A program made the position numbers and the translations under genes. Below are positions 12,701-25,900 of a stretch of 64,000 nucleotides of DNA, piece by piece. Source of the DNA: Heterobilharzia americana. Its lineage: Eukaryota > Platyhelminthes > Trematoda > Strigeidida > Schistosomatidae. Within the stretch, counting starts at the first letter, position 1; every line of letters begins with the position of its first letter. The stretch is taken from contig OX104127.1 of assembly GCA_944470555.2 (NCBI GenBank), positions 26,427,661 to 26,491,660 on the forward strand. The letters are read 5' to 3'. The notes beneath the pieces are model-generated. The model saw only the letters and a list, made by a program, of their open reading frames with translations. It did not search any database and was not told the DNA's origin.

Positions 12701-15700
12701 TCCATGATCAATACCAACTTGAAAATCACTAAATCCCTCCTCACACTAACACCCAAATTAAAACATGAAATTGGTTGCTCTCTAGTGATCAACCAATGCG
12801 GTGGTAATATACTGGACTATGAACCATACTTAATGTGCAAATTGCCAAGTCCAAAGTAGGCGGGAATGGACTTAAACCTGAGACTCATTGCTTGGAATTA
12901 AAATGTTGAAGTTGATAAGATATAGCACTTCATATCATTCGATCAAATTAAACATGTAGGAGAATGATGAAATCAATTTGTCTCCAACCTAATGTCATAA
13001 AATTACTATCAACAAATCAAGTATAAGACAATAGTCTCAACTTATGTTCAAGTTTGATTACATCAGCATGAAATCCGGTAAGTCAATCAGAGTAATTATT
13101 CTTACTCACATACTGTCCAATGTCAATTCCACTTGAGCATGTTTGATTTGATTACCTTAGAGGTACAACCTTACGGATATATAAGAAAGAGAAACCATTG
13201 GTCTATTGATCATATAAGTTCACTTATGTAATGTGATGTGTTGTTGATTATTTCTTCTTATGCCTTCTAAAAATGACACAAATCAATAATTATGTATATT
13301 TTCTTGATACCAAACATTTTCCTAAACAGTTTTCCCTTAGTAACTAAATAGTTTATCAAGCATAGACTACAATATAGCTATCGAAAGTTAAGTTATCAAG
13401 CCACTACTTGTCAGCAAATTGTATAATGCTCATTTCAGTAACAATCTAACTTATCAGTTCAGTGGAGCGTTTGCCATCGTAGACGATACAAAATTATGCT
13501 CTGGTAATGAAAACCAGTCTAAAGTAAAACAACCTATTTTTCCTTTGATTTATCCTGAAATGAAAGCGAAACTTATGTTTCTGTGTCTATCTGTCGCAAT
13601 TAGCCACAACTATTGTTTGAGAGCTAGTGATACTACCTCGCTGCCCAAATCTCGGTAGGTAGAGCAGCGCTCGAACTCGTGGTTGACAGTCATCTCCTCA
13701 AATCACTGAGCTACAGCTCCATAACCTATGTTTCAAACTCAGCAGTATAGTGTACAAATGTTTTTAGTTCGTGATCACCTCAGTATGTTTGAAAGCATAA
13801 GTAGTACAGGTGATAAGGCAGATAAACAGAGACAGACAAGTAAACGTTGAACCTTAACCCCAATTACATCAGTTATAATTGCCACATTTCATGACATTAA
13901 GGTATTTAAAAAAAAGTGTGTATACGAAGATGCTGCGAATTTTGAAGATGATAAAAACTGAGTACATTTACACCATTATTAATAACTGAATCTTAATGCC
14001 TTACAGAAAATCTCAGATATAGTTTGCATATTTTACGCCTTCAAGTTTAAACAAGAATTAGAATAGCAGACTGTGTGATAATGCTGAGACTATATAAATG
14101 AAACGTCTGTTTATCAAGTGAAAGCCTTTAGGAACTATCTGTCATGAATTACTATCTAAGAAGGCGAATAATCAAGTATATCGAAGGTGTTGAAAGATTA
14201 AAAATATCTTCGAAAATTATATGAGTATACGAAAGTGAGTATATGACTCTATAGAAGTGTTATATATAGAATGTCAAGAAACAATGAATGCAGTTGATAA
14301 TAAAAAGCCTTGATCGTAACACAACAGTACCATTTTACGAGTGTAGTGAAATGTAGAGAAATACAGATTATAAACATTTATACTTTTTACAAGTATATTG
14401 TTACATAAGGCATATTGACATTTGATGAAAACATTTTTAGATATTTTTTTTGTTGATAATTGATATAACTAATCATCGGATGAAGCATATTTCAATCGAA
14501 AATCTTGTGGGAAGGCAAAATGATGTCCCAACTGATGAGAAGTAATCGGTGTACATGACTATAATTTCAGTCAATTCATATAACATATCAATGATGTTTA
14601 GTCAGTAGAAGCTATTGGATCATTTCTTCAAACATCCAGTGGAAACTAGTACCTCTTAATGATGAAAAAGGAGCGCGCGACATGTTGGGTCAGAACGGTT
14701 GTAGTTCCCGTCCAAAGCACAAATATGGTTACAGAGTCTGTTATTTAGCAGGTTATTGCAAAGTACGATGTACCGAAGACGATATTGATTAGTCAGAGTC
14801 CATTTTTCGGGAGTGAAGACTTTGCATCCCACTTAAAATAGCTGGGTATTCAGAGGCTAAGGATAACTCTTTGTCACCTATGGACTAATAGGTTGACAGA
14901 AAGGAATAATCGTACCCTCAGAGAATAACTGGTCGCAAAAGGTAACCGGGAAGCGGAACTGTCACTCATCTTATTAACACATTGTAACTCCGAGAAAGGA
15001 ATAACATCTCCATTCCAATTGATGTATAGGAGAAGAATAAGATCACCAGCGCAGAGTAAAACCTATCAGCAGCCAAAACGATGGAATTTGACAAGATGGG
15101 GGAATTCAGCGAAGACAAGTTATCAAGAATGATACGGGGAAAAACCCCAGATTCAGTAAAGTTTGAAGAAAAAAGGATAAAATGGAGACTTTTGATATAG
15201 GCGGGGGGGGGGGCATATAAAGTACGGGGTACAACAACGGGTTGTTCCCAAAAAAGGAAGATCACGTAAACCCTAATAGGAAGCCTACATTCCCCTTCAA
15301 AGCTCAGAGTGGCAGTCAGAGATTCAATGAACTGAACTGGTTGTCTTTAAACTTTTCCTGGCCTTAACCTAGTTTAGCCAACACAATGATACGAAATAGA
15401 CAGTTATTAGATATGGATAACACATATAATGGCCATTTAAGTTGATGAAGGTCAAAAACATTAACTGATGTTCCTTTTTAGCGCCTAGAACTTGACGCTA
15501 CTGACATAGTGGCACCACAACGTACAGTCTATGCTACGAAGGTAGTGATGGTTGAACACTTGGAACCTTTTCATGTCACCCATCTTTAACGGTAATAGTG
15601 TCATAGACATAATATATATACACTTACAATAAAAGATATACATGTCTGGTTCTTATACAGATGTAGTAGCTTGTTCATAACGATGTGTTTCTCCAATGAA

Positions 15701-18295
15701 GATGTGAGCTACTTCTCAACGTCATTATTGTCATCATCGTCATCTGGTTGGTGCACTGGAAAAAGCCATCCATAACGACACTCCATCAGAAACGCAATAC
15801 TGCTGGTCAACAGTTCGTTTTATTCCAACGAAGCAGAGAAAAGATGATGTATTCTAGCAAATTATAACGATTTAACTACACTTTATTCAGTAATGATGGG
15901 CAGTGGCTAGCAGTGGAATCCAGGATGCGCATTTCGTCCTGCTTGGGACTCGTCAGCTGGATGTGCCTGTTTCCCAGTGAGTGATGTTGTTCCCACCGGG
16001 ACTTGGACTCGGGAGCGATCGCTTCAAACGCCAGTGCGTTATCCACTACACCACCGAGCCACGATAGCCACTTCTTGTGCGACGGGTATAGGTTTAGTGT
16101 TATTGCTTGTATTACACCGTCGTTGATTGGACCGGTCCAATCAACGACGGTGTAATACAAGCAATAACACTAGGTTTAACTACACATTTAAAATAAAGCC
16201 ACCCAGTGTAAACAATAACAATTAAGGTACCAGAAAGTAGCATAAAATTTCTAATAATAAAAATAATAGACTGTAACGTAAACAACATACTTGTAAGAAC
16301 AGATACATTTGTCATATATTTATCTTTCTGTTTAGCTGATTCATCAAAGCATTGAAGTACACCAAGAAGAATTTCTGGATTCTTTTCTTGTTCTGTACGT
16401 GATATATTTGATGCTGTTAGAAGCATTTGCCAGGACATCGGAAGACCCTATACAAATATTGGGTAAACCCAGAGAAATGAAAATTAACAGATGAGATTAG
16501 CTGGAAATTCGTTGCATACAATATGTGTACTACATGACAATAAACACAGACTAGTTAAATTTTTCGCCAGAGACAAGATCAACATAGGATCTGGAAATTC
16601 TGCATAGTGATCCAAGTCCCTACACCTTATATCAGCAAATAAAGTGAGAAAGCGCTAAGAAAATATACAGAAATCAAAATGAAGATAAAAAGTGAATACA
16701 TTTGAGCCACTGACAGAATCACAGTCATATTGTAGTGGATGTTGCAGATAAGAATGGATTTAAGTCGTATATATTGAGAGGGTGGCAGAAGTCATAGGGA
16801 GTTACCAGCAATGTCTGAGGATTCCGCTAAGAGAAACGCAAAATACAACGCTGCTGTATGAAGAGCGAATCAAGAGAGAAGCAGAAGAGGAAATGAAGCA
16901 CATTTTGCAAATGACTGTCTTAGTGCAAGGAGTACCATATTTAACGACTATTAAGCCACAAGTTAAAAACGAACATACCTTCCTTCATCTCTGTCTTCTC
17001 GTTTCCTCTAATATCACTATCTAGTTTCCAAAAAACTGGTTTCTGTCGTCACATGGACTTCAAATCCAAAGTCTACATTCTTCTACATGCATCACACCAA
17101 TGGTCGAAAATTTCATACATTGATGCCATGTTCCACTTTTACCCTTTCCAACCTTATTCCGGCATAAATCTACTTCAACTGAAATAGTACAATGAGGCAG
17201 GCAGTGACAGGGCATGTGTAACACAACTTCCAGTCACCTCAGTCGATGAAGGTTCACAACCTCATCAAATGACTTCTCTCTTCTCTTCAAAACTCTACGA
17301 TGACTTCACTCTTACTCAGCTGGTGATACCACGACACACAGTCTGTGACAACAAGGCAACAGTGGTCAAACACATAAAGCCTTCTCATGTCCTCTATCAT
17401 GTAGTAGGACAGAGACAACTGAAGCACAGTACGCTCAGTCCTTCATGCCAAATCAGATATCGATCGCCGAGGTGCCGGAAATGGAGTAAGTTGGTGAAAG
17501 CTAAGCGAGCCCTTCTTACTCATGCAAATATCTCATCAGTCAGTGATGCACCATGCCTCATCCAACTTCCCACGTAAGTCAAGTGCTTGACGCCACCAAC
17601 CATTTCACTACATATTTTGTTAGACAAAAGGCGGACGAACACCAGTCATAAGACAGTTTACATTTGAGTAGTGAGAAACTCATCACGAACATCCTACAAT
17701 TGCCACTCAATGTGTCCACAAGATTCCACATATTGTCAGTGTCTTCATCTAACCAGACTATATCATCTGGGTTCCACTGATCGACTAAAACTTCTCCTGT
17801 GACAAGGTTAATTCTCATCAAGTCAGATGACGAGAAGAAGGTTTTCACAAGTGCTTCTATGCCAAAATTAAATAAGAATGGAGAGTGTGGACATCCATGA
17901 TGGACACGATAGGCTCTGAGACGCCCACATGTGTTCGAGCAGTCTTTAGGATAGTAATGAACTTACTCACCACCCGTTTCAGTGAGAAATGCTGTCATAA
18001 GATCTCTCGTTCGGAGTCAAAAGCCAAGAAATACAGACAATGTCGAGTGCCGGTATATGTACCTGTGCTCCAGAACCTGATGGGAATGAATATCTGGTAG
18101 ATACATCGATGGCTGAGCCTGAAACCTGATTGCTTTTCTAGAGTTCGCTGTTCTCGAGCTCCATTTAAACGTCTAGTGATTATAGAGTCAAAGTACGAAT
18201 AAGCATAAAAGAGAACAAGATGATAAACAAATAAGGATCCTAATTGATGCTGTAGGTACTGATGTCACCGGCAATCTAAACTTATGTACAGACAA

Positions 18296-18361
<66 letters not shown>

Positions 18362-20401
18362 CAAAGTGTAGTAAGATTTAAGTGAACATCACTTTCTTTT
18401 CTTCTAAGTAAAAGAAATAATTAGTAAATTCCAATTTCCATACTAATCTGAATGATTTCGAAAAAATTTGCTTATAGTAACAAAACAATAGACTGAATGA
18501 AGATAAAATTCAGACATGAAGAAAATGACATTCAGAATCAGACACATACGACAAACAAACGAAGGCCAAAACATGTTAACTGGTCATTGACTGAATGAAC
18601 AGAGATATAACATGGAAAGTGAATTAAGGTTCAATTATTTCATGTATAAGTTAGGCATTTTATGGAGGTAGTGAATCAATATTGTGCATATTAGAAATAA
18701 TCACGTCTACGCAAAATTATTCGGTTCCATTTCGATCACTTCTAGTTCGCTGTTGCAGTACCACTTTTGCTTAATACAAACCTATTTGATCAAATGAAGC
18801 TTTGGATGTTACCCACTATTAAAACAATGGTAAACCAGTTGAATGTCAACTATTTTTATGGATAGATACGACATTTTGACTAGATAGATTGAGACAGAAC
18901 AGATAGAACCTCGTACACAAGTGTGTCACTTCAAGTTATTACACTTTACAGTAGTACACAAAGAACAGGTGGATAGAAAATGACTGATATCAAACGAGAT
19001 AAAATTGAGAGAGGCAATAAACAACTTGAAGATAAAGATTAGCATCAATATTTAAGAATAAATACATCTGTGCCACTGTGACCGATTTTCAGCCATATCA
19101 CCAAGTGTCCTCAACCACGCACTGATTCCTTTCGTCTCGGGCACCCCAACCAGGTAGTCTTCACCTTTCAATACCGCTCAGACCAACAATCAGAGGCTTC
19201 ATCGACTAACGTTTCGTCTTAGTCTCGTCACCCTGAACCCTCTTCCAAACTAATTCAACTTCCCCTCAGTATGGCACATCGAAGTAGGCGATGGGTCGGC
19301 ATACGCAGCACATGTTCAAGTCACCTTAGCCGATGAAGATTAACAACCTCGTCAATTGACTTGCCTATATCTTAAATGGTACCCTTCACCTCAACTCAAC
19401 ACTGCTCCGATAGTGATCCCATCAAACGCAAGCAATGCTACCAAGACATCTGTGATTAAAACCCTTTAATCATTTCATGTCTTCTACTTTCAACGACCGC
19501 ACAGCAGAACAGAACGAACTGCAGCGCAGTATATTCATCCACTGATAGATAGTCGGATATCTCAACGGCACCACACGTGACGTAAATTAACAAGTGCCAA
19601 ACGGACCTTCGGTATCCAAACAAGCTGAGATTTCATCAGCAACCAGTCTGTTCGGGCTATTCCAACTACCCAAGTAAGTGAAGTGGTCGATGCATTCCAC
19701 CATTTCACTTCCTATCATTAAACTGGGAGTAGTTGCAGACCAGTTCTCGAACATCATCTTACAGTTCACGACAGGTGTGAAACGTATGTTAGACATACTC
19801 AGATTTCTGCTCAACTCGTCTAAAAGACTCTGCATTTTGTCAGTCTTCACTTAACATGACAATATCGTCTACATACTCCAAGTCAACTGGATACAATGTC
19901 CGCGTTGACTTTCTCAAAGCTGAGTAGCTTTCCAACTTCCCAAACGTGGTGTCAACAGGTTTTCTGTTGGGAACCACTCAGTTAAGATCATAAAATATGA
20001 TCTCTGACACAAAAGTGTCATGAACACGAAAAAACTTGTTACATTAACTGAACAGAATAACATGTCCTAGGTCTGTTGTAAAAGTGTGGCTCATCGGTTT
20101 GAGTCTTCAACTTTGTATCGATGGGTCTCAGGTTAAATACTGCAACTTCGGTTTGAACAATTCGGTAGTATCCAAGCCTTAACGCAATAAGTACGGCTCA
20201 TAACATTTGTAGAGTAAGGATTTATATTACGTTTTCTACGTCTGTCAGTGTTGATCAAAATGAAAATAGATCCGAGATCCCGATCATTGATTTATAATCA
20301 GGTTATCGGATGTTTTTAAGGCAAAATAGTCTATTTAAACTATTCATATTTCAGTAAAGTGTAAAACTGAATAAATTGATATGCTGTAGTGCTTTAGTAG
20401 A

Positions 20402-20439
<38 letters not shown>

Positions 20440-22866
20440 CACAATGACACAACAACACGACTAATAATCACAGCAAATAGATCATACAGCCTAAATTAAA
20501 CGACTGTATGAAGAAATTTTCATTTTTATGGTTATAATAGCAAACGATGAATCATAGGGAAATTTTAGACTGAGATTTTTCTCCAGAGAAAAAAAAACTG
20601 AAGATGAGTCATTAAACAAGTAGAAATTCACTCTTCATATGTAACAACAAAAATGATGACAGGAGAAAAAGAGGCTGTGATGAAAAAAGAAAAGGATAGA
20701 AGTAGTGAGAAAAGAATAAAGGACACTCATACACTTTAAATATTACGAAATTATTTTTCGCCTACAAACCTAAGGAAATTTTCGTCTCTATATGATAAAT
20801 TACACGAAACACATGAACAAAAAGATGAGAGGAAACTATTGGAAATCAAGTAAAATGTTACCACGATGGGCTCTTAAAATCTTTATATGAATTATACGCA
20901 GCGTTTAACGCTGAATATTAGAAACAATGTCTGTCTACCTAAGAATATTCATGTTCATGCTGGTCACCTTTGATGATGTTTAACCATTCACTGCCACATA
21001 ACTGTAAACTTTCCTCATATTGCGATTAAAGTTTGATGACTTTATACCTTTTTACCACTTTCTATCATGAATCCTTCTATCACCTTCCATACCAATTTCT
21101 TCAGTTGACTTCGCTAACGTTTGATCAATGTGCTATTCACCTTATTGATAAACGTAGAAACAACGACGCTGAACCTACATTTAACCTCCAGACAGGTTAT
21201 GTAGAGCCGTAGCTCAGTGGTTTAGGGAGATAACTATCAGCCATTGGGTCGCGTGTTCGAGCCCCGCTTCACCTACCGAGATTTGAGCAGTCAAGTGATG
21301 TCACTAGCCCTCACACAAAAGGTGTGGCTCATTGGCTACTGCATAGATGTGCACAAGGTGGCTGGGTGCATTCCCTCCTCCCTTCCTGTGGACAAATTTC
21401 GGCTCAATGGGTTATGATGATATTAGTTAGGTTAGCGACAAGAGTTGTAAGCCATTGACAGACGAATTCGATTCACATCACAGTAAACACACGAAATGAT
21501 GCAATACATAGTGTCTTCCTATTGTAATGACCTAGTATAAGAGGAAATCTTTAGTTTTTTTCGATTTTGAACCTGATAACGTGAAGCTTTACGAGAGATA
21601 CCAGACAATGATGAATAACGAGGATTTAATTGCGGATTGAAGAGGGAGAAAGATACTGAAAACTTAAAACAAGTGTTTGCAAAATTCAAACTACGCCACA
21701 AAAATATAAAACAAACGTAAACACATTTGAACAAGTGATAGATTTTTTTTGAAAGAAAGCTGAAAATGCTTATTTTGCGCATTAGTAACAGTGAAAGCAA
21801 TACGTCATCATCAATATCAACATAGGACCAGGCATTACTGCGGTAACGGTCCGAGTTGCTACACCTCATATCAGTACATCAGGTACAAAGGTAGTGAGGT
21901 GAAGGATGAAGATAAGAGAATGCACTCAAAAGAAATATAAAGTGAGAGAAGAAAGAAAGGAAGAATGACAAAATGTTGAGATTCCACATAGCATCGTTAA
22001 GATGAGGATAATGTGTGTGTACATCTGCGTCACTGACATCGGTTTTGCGCCATATCCCCTAGAGTCTCCAACCACTGGTTCCTCTTGTCTCGCGGACCCG
22101 AGAGCAATATGCGATGTATACTATTGATTGCATTGATCGGCTAGAAACAATTCACGCTAGTCAATAGCACTTTTTAGTCAAACTTAAGTGGACCAAACAT
22201 CGGGACATCATTTTCTCTGCTTTAAAAAGTACCTTAGAGGTGAGTTGTTCTTCGACTGAATTGCTCCTGTCATTTGATTTTATTGATCTAATTGATCGAA
22301 TGGAAAGATGTCTAATGCCGAAGTAGGTGCTGAAAAAGACTCGATAAATGTTGACAATCATCATTGACGAGAATATTATCAACTAGTACCGTACAACAGT
22401 TATGATTATTAACACAGGATATTTAATTCTAACCATCCAGTAAACAAAATCCTATAGATGGGAGAAAAATTGGTACTACTGTAAGAAACGACAAGGAATG
22501 AGACCCAGGAAGGAATGTTCATTATGACATTTTGTATAATACTGATGAAATGTTGTACACCACTTTCCATTAAAATCGTCATTTGTACAATGTGCTTCAT
22601 TTTCTCTTCTTCTCCTATCTTGATTTGCTTTTCATACGTCCATATCGTCTTTCGCGTTTCTCTAGGCAGAATATTTACCCATCGCTGGTAATTGTCCATT
22701 ATTTCTACTTACTTCTCAACACATACTACTTATATCCATTCCTAACAGTAGTATCCACTACACTACTGACAACAAATCTAGTAACATTATCGATAGATTC
22801 GACAAGATGGCAGTGCCAAAAAATTTTGTGGGTATCAAGTTCAAACGGTCAAATCAATCAGCTGGT

Positions 22867-22922
<56 letters not shown>

Positions 22923-25900
22923 CAAACATGTGATGATTATGCATACATAACTAATGTATATAAGCTTGTAGTCAGTTATAGTCAAACGAAGTGTGCAAAA
23001 CTTACATAATCATACTCGACAACACATGATTAAAAAAACAACGAGATTAATAGATACCATATTTGGATAGCTAAACACAGACTAACTTTTGATACTCTTC
23101 AATTCAACAAAAACCTGTCAAAAACAGTATTGCATGATAAACTTTGCATGTGATGTACACATAAGGCGGAAAAAAAAGTGAATTTGAAAAACGAAATAAA
23201 TCAACGGGTTTCCAGTTAGAATAGAATCAAAGGTCAATGAGTCATCAACCTGTTCAACGATTTATTAACCTAATCATTCAAATACTACATGATTATCACT
23301 GAAGTGCATTATCAGATAATGATTGAGTGAAAGTTGACTTTACATCTTATATACTGGAAATAAATAGTGCTTATTTGACATAGTTTACATGCTTATACCA
23401 TAACCACATTGATGTCAACTTCCCTGTGGATGTTATGGGTTGTCTGAAGGGATGCGAACCAATCAAAGCTTAAGCTAAAATCCCAAAAAGCCCGTATGTG
23501 GTCGACCTCAAACATGTTCTTAAGGCTCTGCGGTCACGCGCCACTATTACTTATACAATTTATTTTTCATTTACCTCGAGAAAGAATAGCTTCTCACGGT
23601 GTCGGCAACCAGGAAGTGTCAACCACCCTAACAACTCTTCCAACACTCAAGTCTTCTCAGATCACTATGAACCTTCCACATCCTAATTGTTTCCAACCCT
23701 ACAGCCTTCAATAACGTTTCAAGTTTATGGAACAGCATCCTTAATTTCTTGAAACTGCGCTCAAAAATACACACTGAACCCTCCTATGTCCTCACCCTCC
23801 ATCAAATCAGACAAGTTCCACCTAGGCACCTCGTGTCATGCATGTGTGCTACATTTATGAGACACATACAAAATAAAAGTGAGTTAATTCGCTTAACCTC
23901 ATCTAGATAATTTGATAACCCCGTGAAATTCACGCTTCTAGTTTCTAGAGACTCAATGGCTAGTTCTCAAGGTCTTATGGGTGTAGGTATAGGATTGAGT
24001 CCTAAAGAAAAATGTGCACTGCTTGACTGGATTTCAGTTGATAGTCACTTGCGCACTGTTCAACTAAACGGTTAAGTAAGGACTGAAAGGAGTGGTTTAA
24101 GCCGCTGGTGTGTTTTTCTATTCTCCGTTTACGCACTCAGATGAAATGAAAGATGAGTTCTACAGGGAATTGCATAACCTCTTGCTGAAAGTCAAACGTT
24201 CAGGTGTAGTTGACATAAAGGCGATCAAGATGCATAAATATGTAGGCTAAGCCAGACCGAGAAGCGTTTAGGTGGCACTACCGGAATCTCATCCCTAACC
24301 CTAACAGCGATTATCTGTTACATCTCTTCCCAAACAAACGCCTGTTTCTGACCAGTGCGAACCTCCGACATAAAGAAAGATTGCCTGACATAGCACCCAC
24401 AAACCTCAACCCAACGGTGGACACAGATAGACCGTTGTGCTATCAGTTATCGCTGAAGAGGGTCGGCGGAAGATAGCCAATCATTTTGGAGCATGAGTTT
24501 CGACACACGTAGAAAAACTTTAACAACAAGACTATTGTAAGCACAGCTTGACCATGAGAACACTAAGGGTGCTTTCAGCGAGAAACTGGGTAGATGGTTG
24601 TCAGAACAGAACCTCACTGAATCGGAAGAAGCTTGATATCATCTCTAATCTGTTGTAAAAACAGTACTAGGGTTCATAAGTGACTCTCTCAGAAAGGGTC
24701 AGTGGATCTTGACAGATTCTTCTGAAACAAAGAAGGTTCGCGAACGCATTCCTGCGGGCTCCGAACACAATGAGGAGTGAGAAGTTTACGAAAGGACTGG
24801 GAGCAACTTTATGCAGCGAATACTAAGGAGATGGAAAAAGCAGTGGTTATAGGTAACAATAGACAGTTATTTAGCCTAATCAGAGAAACTCAGGTAAAGA
24901 ATTGGGTGGTTCCTGAATCCATAACTGAGAAAGATGGGTTTGCGATTCACCAGTGATTTGGTAAGACTAGTGAAACGATGGGCAGAACACATTGAGAGAC
25001 AGTTCAACTAGCATCCAAGCTAGTCACCCGTTGCCCACTATCCAGTCAGATCCTGAATGGAATACAGATACAGGACCTCCAATTCTTGCAGAAGTTGAGA
25101 AGGCTGTAAGTAATTAGAAACGAGGAAAGGGCAGTACGACTCAGTGTGCTAGTACCTTAAAGTATTTAAGGATAATGGTGAAGATTTGCTATTCAGGTTA
25201 AATGAATTGTTAGCTAGCATATAGGAATCAGATGTGATCCCCTCTAAATGATTCCAGTCACTTATTTGCAGTCTTTAAGCAAGGGGGAAAATTCTCTTGT
25301 GATATCCACAGGAGAGTCAGCCTGAGGAACAGTGTCTATGATTCTAGGTTATATAATTACCAGAAGTTTAAGTGGGGTAAACGCGACAACAAACCAGAGA
25401 AAACCAGGATAATTTCAGACCTGGCTATTGGCGTAATAACCAGATATCTACGACCTGCCAGGTTCTGGAACAGAGACATACAGACACCGACACTAGCTAA
25501 TTATACTTTTCGACCTAAAGACAAGATTCAACCAAGTCGGCTGAGAGGTCTTATGACGATGTCTCACTGAAACGGGCGCTGAGTAAGCGAATCACTCTGT
25601 TGAAGGCTCTTGCCTCGAACACCTGTGTGCCTGTTAGAGCCTATGGTGAGATGTCCAAGGAGCTATGCTCATCGAGTGGTGTCCGTCAAGGATGCCCGCT
25701 GTCCATTCTTATTCAATTTTATCATAGACGTTTTTATTGAGGTCTCCATCTCGACATCTGACTACACAAGGATTGACCTAATCACAGGAGAATATTTAGT
25801 AGACCTAGAATACGCAGATGACATAGTTCTGTTAGGTGAAGACGCTGACAAGATGCAGGTCTTTAGCATACATTGAGTGGCAATTTGAGAATGTTTAGGA

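Noticed and set aside
17269..17577. A 102-codon plus frame that is conserved at 50160-50468 with one change
   Set aside because: Conservation follows from the whole 965-bp duplicated RTE fragment, including non-coding parts; the frame is antisense to the element and lacks a domain.
21195..21275. A tRNA gene on the plus strand
   Set aside because: Same reason: copies with a shared tail at 13.7, 34.3 and 52.6 kb.
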